Positions 5,173-11,218 of a DNA stretch of 11,218 nt are shown piece by piece (position 1 is the first letter of the stretch; each line of letters opens with the position of its first letter). The notes under the pieces are model-generated. The model saw nothing but the letters and a program-made list of their open reading frames with translations, searched no databases and was not told where the DNA came from. A program made the translations under genes and the position numbers. Source of the DNA: Limousia pullorum (GTDB taxonomy: Bacteria > Bacillota > Clostridia > Oscillospirales > Acutalibacteraceae). The stretch is from assembly GCA_018714545.1 (NCBI GenBank), contig DVNG01000091.1:1-11218 (forward strand), read 5' to 3'.

Positions 5173-6744
5173 TTATAATGTTATATTTCCGTCCTCATCA
5201 ACAGACATCATATTTGCAACAACCATCTGGCAAATAGTTGCGTCTGTTATTGTTATCTCGCTGCTTCCGTCTACATCAGCTAAAAGCCTGTCAAAATTTT
5301 CAATATTCTGACCGGAAACATGCTGCTGTATAGCGGTTACGTCATCTATAGAAATTGCTCCGCTGTGGTCAATATCTCCCATATTGTATTTAAGGTTTCC
5401 ATAGGCTGACTCCAAAGCCGCAAAAGCCTCATCCACTGTTTTCTGGTCTGCTTTGTCATCCTTTAAAACGTCTGCGGCATTTCCCAGAGCTGCGGCAAAT
5501 GCACGGTAGGAATTTACTGTGTAAACATTTTTAACCTGATTCATTTCATCAACAAGAGCGGTAAGCTGATCTTTATTCACAGGCTCCTGTGTTTCTCCGC
5601 CTTCAAATTCAGATGTGGGCTTGCAGGCAATTCCGTTTTGCTTTGCAAACTCATAACCGTATGTTCCCTCGTCAGCGTAAATTGTAATTTTTGAATTATC
5701 ATTAAAAGGTGCTTTGCCTATAGATGTTACAGAAGCAGGAATAAGCACATCTGTGAGATTTGTATTTCTTTCAAACACGCTTTCTCCCAGCTGCTTAATT
5801 GTATTAGGAATTGCAAAGCTTGTTTCCTCTTTTCCTGTTGGATATATCAAAAGATTGGAAACAGACTTGTCAAAAAGAACGCCGTCTACAGATGCAAAAG
5901 ATGTATTGTTTTCTGCAACCTCAATCTTTTTAAGCTTTGAGCAGTAGTTAAGACCTGTGGTTTCAAGATTTTTCACTGTTTCAGGAATATACAGTGTTTC
6001 AACTGTTGAATAGGCGTCGAACAGGTAGAAGGAAACTCCGGTAACAGGCATATTTACAGCGCTTGAAGGGATAACCCAGTCTCCGCTCTGGCCTACATAC
6101 TTGCATGGGGCAACGCCGTTAAAATATGTAAAGATAAAGTCGCCCTCCTGAACCTTAATATCGTCGCAGTAATATGGTCTGTGGTCGTTTGCAAATCTTT
6201 CGATATCAGCATCAAACCAGGAATCACCCCAGGTGGTATCAAGGAATATCCATCTGTTGTCGGCATAAGCCATACTCCATGCATGACCGCCGGCAGAGGA
6301 ATCGCCGTTTACCATTACGCAGGGAATTCCCACCGCAGCGCACATGGCTTTTGTCACGTTGGAATATCCCTGACAAATTCCAAGTCTTTTTGAGAATACG
6401 TTGTAAGCGTCCTGAGAACCGCTTACCAGGCCGTAATCATACTTGATATTGTCGCATACCCAATGGCAAATAGCTTTAAGCTTGTCGTAGTCTGTAACAG
6501 CTCCGCTGCTCTCAATAGTTTTCAGGGTTTCCGCTTCAATCTCTGCAAACTGCTCCTTTGTCATTCCAAGCTTTTCATAATCGCTTACAAACTGCTGAGG
6601 TTCAAGATTGTTGAGCATGTCCAAAAGCTCCTGATTGCTTCCTTTAACGTTGGGATTTTTCATCTCCGCCGAAACAGCAGGCAAAGCAAAAAAAGCAGAA
6701 GCCAGCATGAGCACAGCCAAAACCAAAGAAATAGTCTTTTTCAT
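5173..6744 (-). CDS. Secreted transglutaminase-like protein with BspA-type repeats, FIVAR-like segment and dockerin
   Basis: A 523-residue exported protein. Residues 1-26 are a signal peptide ending AVSA. A transglutaminase-like cysteine-peptidase fold spans about 65-190, with catalytic Cys124 (GICQGYS), His154 (GHAWS) and Asp169 (LDTTWGD) all present. Residues 235-350 contain BspA-type leucine-rich units (TLYIPETVKNL, FAIPNTIKQLGESVF, VLIPASVTSIGKAPF). Residues 390-452 form a helical FIVAR-like spacer. Residues 455-515 are a type I dockerin with two calcium loops (GDIDHSGAISIDD and ADVDGSSEITITD). A cohesin partner should anchor it to a scaffold or the cell surface. Whether it crosslinks, deamidates or cleaves protein is unknown. 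ATG 6744 is chosen for AAAGGA 8 nt upstream and the signal peptide that begins there; the frame opens 14 codons earlier without such support. It has its own promoter at 6786-6815. Confidence 0.85.
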   Translation of the reverse strand: MKKTISLVLAVLMLASAFFALPAVSAEMKNPNVKGSNQELLDMLNNLEPQQFVSDYEKLGMTKEQFAEIEAETLKTIESSGAVTDYDKLKAICHWVCDNIKYDYGLVSGSQDAYNVFSKRLGICQGYSNVTKAMCAAVGIPCVMVNGDSSAGGHAWSMAYADNRWIFLDTTWGDSWFDADIERFANDHRPYYCDDIKVQEGDFIFTYFNGVAPCKYVGQSGDWVIPSSAVNMPVTGVSFYLFDAYSTVETLYIPETVKNLETTGLNYCSKLKKIEVAENNTSFASVDGVLFDKSVSNLLIYPTGKEETSFAIPNTIKQLGESVFERNTNLTDVLIPASVTSIGKAPFNDNSKITIYADEGTYGYEFAKQNGIACKPTSEFEGGETQEPVNKDQLTALVDEMNQVKNVYTVNSYRAFAAALGNAADVLKDDKADQKTVDEAFAALESAYGNLKYNMGDIDHSGAISIDDVTAIQQHVSGQNIENFDRLLADVDGSSEITITDATICQMVVANMMSVDEDGNITL

Positions 6745-6785
6745 TATAATCGTCCTTTCTAAAAAATACATTTTCCTGTAATTCA

Positions 6786-6815
6786 ATTATATCAAAATAT
6801 CTTTCCTTAATTCAA
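6786..6815 (-). promoter_or_regulatory. Promoter for the transglutaminase-dockerin gene
   Basis: Minus-strand TTGAAT (6815-6810), an 18-nt spacer and TATAAT (6791-6786) lie about 40 nt upstream of the start at 6744. With the terminator at 6870-6905 just upstream, this separates the gene from the GH20-esterase operon. Confidence 0.65.
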
Positions 6816-6862
6816 TATGCAATAGGTAAAATTAAAGACGGAATTTTTATCAAAAAAGCACT

Positions 6863-6905
6863 ATATAAAACAAAAGACACAGACAAAAATGCCTGCGTCT
6901 TTTGT
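6863..6905 (-). terminator. Intrinsic terminator of the GH20-esterase operon
   Basis: ACAAAAGACGCAG (6905-6893) pairs with CTGTGTCTTTTGT (6882-6870), 13 bp with one G-T wobble and a 10-nt loop, followed by TTTATATAG. It starts about 28 nt after the esterase stop codon at 6934. Confidence 0.75.
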
Positions 6906-6933
6906 TTAAATATTTATGTGGTAGCTGTATATT

Positions 6934-8931
6934 TTATTTTGCCAATAATATCTGTATCTCTGTTGCATCGAGGATGTTTATTATTCCGTCATTATTCATA
7001 TCCGCTGAAGCTTCATTTATATCAATTCCCTCAGCACGTACTATGTATTTCATAAGGATTGTAACATCTTCAATATTTATCTGATTATCTCCGTTGACAT
7101 CTCCCATAACGATATCCGGTTTAACAGTTATTTTTATTTCCGGCTGTACGCCATTACTGTTTTCGTATCCGTTTGGCAAATCAAAAACTCCCTTGAGAAC
7201 AATCTCTCCTGTGAAATTATCCTCCAGCTCATCGGTATCCCAATCAATAAGTGATGTGACCTTATCTGAATTGGAGAGATAAACTGTTGTGTACTTTGGA
7301 AGCATTTCAACAGCTTCCTTAACGCTTTTCGCCTTGATTTCCGCCATTTCCTCATAGGATGTAACTTCCGGATAAGCTGTTTCGCCTTCGCCCAATATCT
7401 TTATTTCCTGAATTGTGTAATAGATGTCGCTGCCTGCTCCTTCTTTAATAACCACCTGAATATCGGAAACGTTTTCCAGCTTATTATCCAAAACCCAAAG
7501 GTCATTTTCAAACTCATAATTTGCGGAGCCTTTCCAGTTCATTGTTCTTTCGCCCAAGGATATATACTCCCAGCTGTCAAAGGTTTTATATCTAAGCTCG
7601 TACTTTCTCGGGCCGTATACGGTTCCCATGAATATATGAAAATCTATAGCTGAAACAGTCTGAGGAGTATCCCAGCTGAAAGTGATTTCCGCCAAGTCGT
7701 TAGCCGCAAAGGATGTAAAGTTATTTACGTTGTCAACTATAATTCCATCATTAAGTCCCTTTAATGAGGTATTAAAAGTGGGGTATTTGTTGGCTGTAAC
7801 CTGTGCAGACAAAGCGACATTTACTTTTTCCTGCTTCATGAGATCTGTAAGATTTTTGCAGTAATAGGAATTTAATTCATCTGTAAGACTGCCGCTGTTT
7901 ATGGTGTTTTCAGCTTCGTTTTTCAAAGCTGTTATCTTTTCCCAGGTTTCGGCTGTGTAGTCATCTTCCTTTAAGCCCTCTGCCGATGATATTATCTGTT
8001 CAAGAGGGGCGGTATCGGTTTTTCCGTCGAGGGTTCCGTTTTTGCTTTGATTAAACATCCAGTCTATTAAATCCTGAACATTATCCTTTCCGTAAGCCAC
8101 GTTCCAGCTTTCATGCATTTCATCGGGATATTCTGTATATGTGATATTTCCGTACTCTGCCAAAGAATTGTACATGCTTCTTGTGGCGTTTACGGGAACA
8201 ATATCGTCCATAGTTCCGTGGAAGGTTCTTATAGGCATATCGCTTAAAATCGCCGCTTTTTTGTAATCGCCTACACCGCATACAGGAGCAATGGCAGCAA
8301 ACTTATCCGGATTTCTTGTGCCCAAATCCCATGTTGCCATTCCGCCCATAGAAAGGCCTGTAACATAAAGTCTGTCGGAGTCAACATTATAATTGTCCTC
8401 TACATACTCTATAATATTGTAAGCGGTGGTCAAATTTTTTGTTCTCGGGTCTGTATCCATATCCCTGTAGTCATGATACCATGAATCTCCAAGATTTACC
8501 CACTTGCTTTCTTCACCTCCTCCGCCTGCCTGAGGAGTCTGTGGTGCAACGATTATACATGGATTATTTTCAAGATTATATTCTGTTAAAAGCTGATATA
8601 TAATTCCGACGTTATTTTCAATGTTTCCCATTTTAGTTCCGCCGCCTCCGTGGCCGTGGAAATAAACAAGCATTGGATATGATTTTTCCATGTAGTCTTC
8701 CGGAGCATGAATCCAGTAATTCATATTTATACCGGTGGTTTCATCGCTGTAGCTCATATACTGCAATGTTCCGTTGTCAATGAGTTCGTTTAAGTCTATA
8801 CCAAACTGGTCAGGAAAAATCTGAGGAGTTACCGCCGAAGCCTTAAAAGATGCAAAACATGTTAAAGCAATACAAATCGACATAAATAATGCCGTTATTT
8901 TTCTTTTTGGTATACTTACAGATTTATTCAT
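6934..8931 (-). CDS. Secreted alpha/beta-hydrolase esterase with discoidin-like module and dockerin
   Basis: A 665-residue exported enzyme. Residues 1-33 are a signal peptide (hydrophobic core about 12-27, ending KASA). Residues 55-295 form an alpha/beta-hydrolase domain of the PHB-depolymerase/feruloyl-esterase-like type: oxyanion region YFHGHGGGG (90-98), nucleophile Ser194 in TGLSMGG, acid Asp242 or 243 in HGTMDDIVPV, and His273 in DEMHESW. A helical linker follows (305-370). Residues about 370-515 resemble an F5/8-type-C or related carbohydrate-binding sandwich, and 535-605 an Ig-like spacer. Residues 607-665 are a type I dockerin (GDVNGDNQINIED, ADMNNDGIINILD). The protein ends right after the second loop helix, unlike the longer dockerin tails of its neighbours. 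The ATG overlaps the GH20 gene end by 8 nt, and its GAGGAGG (8949-8943) lies inside that gene, implying coupled translation. The substrate is unknown; ester-linked groups on complex glycans are plausible. Confidence 0.87.
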   Translation of the reverse strand: MNKSVSIPKRKITALFMSICIALTCFASFKASAVTPQIFPDQFGIDLNELIDNGTLQYMSYSDETTGINMNYWIHAPEDYMEKSYPMLVYFHGHGGGGTKMGNIENNVGIIYQLLTEYNLENNPCIIVAPQTPQAGGGGEESKWVNLGDSWYHDYRDMDTDPRTKNLTTAYNIIEYVEDNYNVDSDRLYVTGLSMGGMATWDLGTRNPDKFAAIAPVCGVGDYKKAAILSDMPIRTFHGTMDDIVPVNATRSMYNSLAEYGNITYTEYPDEMHESWNVAYGKDNVQDLIDWMFNQSKNGTLDGKTDTAPLEQIISSAEGLKEDDYTAETWEKITALKNEAENTINSGSLTDELNSYYCKNLTDLMKQEKVNVALSAQVTANKYPTFNTSLKGLNDGIIVDNVNNFTSFAANDLAEITFSWDTPQTVSAIDFHIFMGTVYGPRKYELRYKTFDSWEYISLGERTMNWKGSANYEFENDLWVLDNKLENVSDIQVVIKEGAGSDIYYTIQEIKILGEGETAYPEVTSYEEMAEIKAKSVKEAVEMLPKYTTVYLSNSDKVTSLIDWDTDELEDNFTGEIVLKGVFDLPNGYENSNGVQPEIKITVKPDIVMGDVNGDNQINIEDVTILMKYIVRAEGIDINEASADMNNDGIINILDATEIQILLAK

Positions 8932-11218
8932 AACTGTTTAAACCTCCTCGCTTTAATATAGCAGCGGCTACGTGGTTTCCGTCGCCGTCAAGTTTATAAA
9001 TTCCAACTACCACTTTCTGTACGCTTGTTGCGTCGTCGATGTCCACTTTTCCGCTGTTGTCAACGTCGGCTGTGTCAATGTCAATTTCATCTATACCTTT
9101 TATAATGTAAATCTGAATCATTGTAGCGTCGCTGATTGTAAGCTTTCCGTCGTGATTTACATCGCCCTTGTTATATTTAAGGGAAGCAAAGGCTTCATTG
9201 AGCTTTGCAAGTGCGCCGTCGATTTCTGCCTGTGTTGGATGCTCGGAAATGTTCAAAGCTGTTGCTTCATCCAAAGCATCCTTTGCAGCCTTTGCGGAAT
9301 TTGCAGTATAAACTGTAAGGTCAATATCCTTTACCTCTTCAAGCTTTGCGGAAAGCTTGGTTCTGTCAACTGAAATTATGTTGTTTTCCAGCTCAAGGAA
9401 CTTTCTGTAAAGGGCGGTCAAAGCTTCTTCCGTTGTGTCGTTAGTGAGATTTCCGGAATTTGCAAGCTCTGTTGTGTCCTCTATAAGCTTCTGGAATGAC
9501 TCATAGTAATCGGAATTGAGCTGGCCGTCGCCCATACCCGGCTCGTACTGACCGAGAGTCTGGTTTATCTCGTCGATATAGTCAAGAAGCTCATCGCTCA
9601 TTGACTTGTAAACCTCAAACTCGTAAATACTTCCGCTGTACCACTGACCGTTGGAAGGATGCTTCCATCTTTCTTTCTGAACATACTTCACATATCTGGC
9701 TTCCTGAGGCTCAAAGTGGATTTCATCTATTGCAGGTGTTGCTACGTTTACTGTATCTTCGTTCTTTGTGTAAACTGTTGTGTAGCTTTCGCCGTCGGCG
9801 GAAATCTGAACCTCGTATTTTCCTACTGTTGACTCGAAGTTTATAACAACGTCCTCTATTGTGTAAAGGTCACCCAAGTCAACCAAGAGCCACTGCTCGT
9901 CCTGTGCCTTTCCGAAAGAAACTCTGGAATCCTTGCTTACAATTCCGTCAACAGCCATATCCGCTGTAAATCTTCCGTCGGAAACCTCCAAAGAGGAAGC
10001 CGTTACGTCTTTGCCCAAGGCTATGTTTTCACGTCCCTTAAATGGAACTGCGTCGTTAATTTCCTGGTCGCTTAAAGTTCTGTTGTAGATTTTAAGGCTG
10101 GAAACTGTTCCCTTTACATTCTCCATAATTTTTTCTGTAGGGAGAACAAAGGTTGAGCTTTGCTGAGCTTTTCCGGCGATTGTCTCATTGGTAAGCTTTC
10201 CGCTTCCAACCTTGCCGCCGTTTACATAAAGTGTAAGATTTTTATTGTCGCAGACAAGGGCTATATTGTAATCCCTGTCAGGCTCAAGTGTATAATCGAA
10301 TGTATAGCTGTATGCCTCACGGCTGTAGCCAACCTTGCCGTCAAGGGTAAGGAAGAATTTTCCGTCCTTGCCGCTGAACAGAGTCATCTGGTCGTTTATC
10401 TCATCAAAGTTAACGTCCATCATAACTGTGTAAGGATAACCAACGCTGTCAAATGGCAGTGAGATATATCCTGTTCCGTCGAATTTGATTTCCTGATTTT
10501 CAACTGTTCCGTTGATAATTTCTCCGTCATAACTGTTGCCGCTCTTGTCTGTCAAAGTGGCTGAACCGTTGTTGAAGCTGTAGTCGGCTATAACATCTGT
10601 TTCGGACTCTACAAATCTTCCCGGATTTGTGTTTGGAGCTTTGTTTTGCAGGGCGTCGATTCTCTCACGGAACTGCTCGTAGGTCTGACCCTCTTCGTCC
10701 TCGCCGAACCATGTTTTCTCGGAAACAAGTGAAACAGCGTCTTTCATTCTGTCGTAAATATCGAACATTGAGAAGCCTGTTCTAAAGGATGTCATGTCGT
10801 TCCAGATACAGAATTCTGCGCCCTTTGTCTGAGGATGAGCAACAGGCATTATAGCTTCGCCGGATGGATTTCTTCCGGACTTGAAGTTGTTAACCTCAAA
10901 TTCATTGTAAAGGCGAGGCATATTAAATCTGTCAGGATATCCCGCATTGGCGGCAGGAACAATGTAGAGCCATCCGCCGTATGTGTTGATAACGTCATAG
11001 CCTGCGTCATAGGTTTCGTGAACGTCTGCCCAGTAAGGAGCCCAGAGGTTTACTGTTGCCTCGTTGGTAACAGGAGTTGTTCCGTTAAATCCGTTTTTAC
11101 CCAATGAAGCCCAAAGTCTTGTGTTGTAACCCTTTGCATTTATATACTTTATAAAGTGGTCTGTCCAGGCTCTCATCTGCTCGCTGTATCTCTTGTCGTA
11201 CTCGTCTGTACCCATGTG
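8924..11218 (-). CDS. GH20 beta-N-acetylhexosaminidase/lacto-N-biosidase-like dockerin protein, N-terminus outside window
   Basis: The C-terminal 764 residues of a larger secreted enzyme; the frame is open at the right edge. The first residues in the window are HMGTDEY, matching the GH20 active-site His-x-Gly-x-Asp-Glu, where Asp positions the substrate acetamido group and Glu is the acid/base. The rest of the barrel continues to about 170 (VNLWAPYW, NTYGGWLYIVP, GAEFCIWNDM). Residues 205-390 are a LamG/concanavalin-like module (DYSFNNGSATLTDKSGNSYD, LTLYVNGGKVGSG). Residues 395-538 are an F5/8-type-C/CBM32-like module (NIALGKDVTASS, WLLVDLGDLYTIEDVVINF). Residues 540-680 are helical FIVAR-like spacers. 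Residues 683-740 are a type I dockerin (GDVNHDGKLTISD, ADVDNSGKVDIDD). Such enzymes release HexNAc or lacto-N-biose from mucin or milk-type glycans. Distinguishing hexosaminidase from lacto-N-biosidase needs the missing N-terminus. It is first in an operon with the esterase, unless further genes lie upstream. Confidence 0.87.
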   Translation of the reverse strand, partial: HMGTDEYDKRYSEQMRAWTDHFIKYINAKGYNTRLWASLGKNGFNGTTPVTNEATVNLWAPYWADVHETYDAGYDVINTYGGWLYIVPAANAGYPDRFNMPRLYNEFEVNNFKSGRNPSGEAIMPVAHPQTKGAEFCIWNDMTSFRTGFSMFDIYDRMKDAVSLVSEKTWFGEDEEGQTYEQFRERIDALQNKAPNTNPGRFVESETDVIADYSFNNGSATLTDKSGNSYDGEIINGTVENQEIKFDGTGYISLPFDSVGYPYTVMMDVNFDEINDQMTLFSGKDGKFFLTLDGKVGYSREAYSYTFDYTLEPDRDYNIALVCDNKNLTLYVNGGKVGSGKLTNETIAGKAQQSSTFVLPTEKIMENVKGTVSSLKIYNRTLSDQEINDAVPFKGRENIALGKDVTASSLEVSDGRFTADMAVDGIVSKDSRVSFGKAQDEQWLLVDLGDLYTIEDVVINFESTVGKYEVQISADGESYTTVYTKNEDTVNVATPAIDEIHFEPQEARYVKYVQKERWKHPSNGQWYSGSIYEFEVYKSMSDELLDYIDEINQTLGQYEPGMGDGQLNSDYYESFQKLIEDTTELANSGNLTNDTTEEALTALYRKFLELENNIISVDRTKLSAKLEEVKDIDLTVYTANSAKAAKDALDEATALNISEHPTQAEIDGALAKLNEAFASLKYNKGDVNHDGKLTISDATMIQIYIIKGIDEIDIDTADVDNSGKVDIDDATSVQKVVVGIYKLDGDGNHVAAAILKRGGLNSYE

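Noticed and set aside
4972..5178. Intact small hydrophobic toxin gene
   Set aside because: The well-placed ATG is followed directly by TAA and no other start with a ribosome binding site opens the hydrophobic frame; at most it is a remnant.
6745..6786. Earlier start for the transglutaminase-dockerin protein
   Set aside because: The earlier ATG overlaps the predicted -10 region and puts 14 residues before a clear signal peptide; ATG 6744 has AAAGGA and begins the signal peptide.
1..11218. CRISPR arrays, tRNA/rRNA genes, insertion sequences or phage genes
   Set aside because: I saw no regularly spaced repeats, RNA-gene signatures, transposase motifs or terminal inverted repeats anywhere in the window.

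Overview
The window looks like chromosomal DNA of an anaerobic, spore-forming Firmicute of the Ruminococcaceae/Oscillospiraceae type, probably gut-associated. The evidence is a SpoVAE homologue, strong AGGAGG-type ribosome binding sites, a NifU-like/GGGtGRT gene pair of the clostridial type, and three secreted proteins ending in type I dockerins. This placement is inferred from gene content; no rRNA or other taxonomic marker is present.

Left region (1-2359, all minus strand). An ammonium transporter fused to a C-terminal PII (GlnK-like) domain runs off the left edge. One in-frame TAA at codon 88, directly followed by ATG, splits it. Upstream lies a near-consensus promoter and a leader of about 220 nt. 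The leader holds two intrinsic terminators and a two-hairpin element with AnnGnn hexaloops. The second hexaloop hairpin is mutually exclusive with the terminator nearest amt. This is the layout recognised by ANTAR-domain antiterminators and is the most interesting regulatory signal here. Upstream again is a lone spoVAE without spoVAC or spoVAD.

Middle region (2360-4884, plus strand). A divergent intergenic region carries a palindrome, a 16-nt direct repeat and a consensus promoter. It drives a two-gene operon: a NifU_N-type iron-sulfur scaffold protein and a GGGtGRT protein of unknown function. A hairpin terminator ends the operon. A standalone LytTR DNA-binding protein follows. The next 288 bp (4885-5172) hold five inverted repeats and a ribosome binding site leading into ATG-TAA, but no credible gene.

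Right region (5173-11218, minus strand). Three dockerin proteins appear. The first in transcription order is the C-terminal part of a GH20 hexosaminidase/lacto-N-biosidase-like enzyme with LamG and F5/8-type-C modules, cut by the right edge. It overlaps by 8 nt a secreted alpha/beta-hydrolase esterase that also has a discoidin-like module. A terminator follows. A separately transcribed secreted transglutaminase-like protein with a BspA-type repeat segment comes next. Together they suggest a cellulosome-like or cohesin-anchored surface system acting on host-type or complex glycans; that role is an inference.
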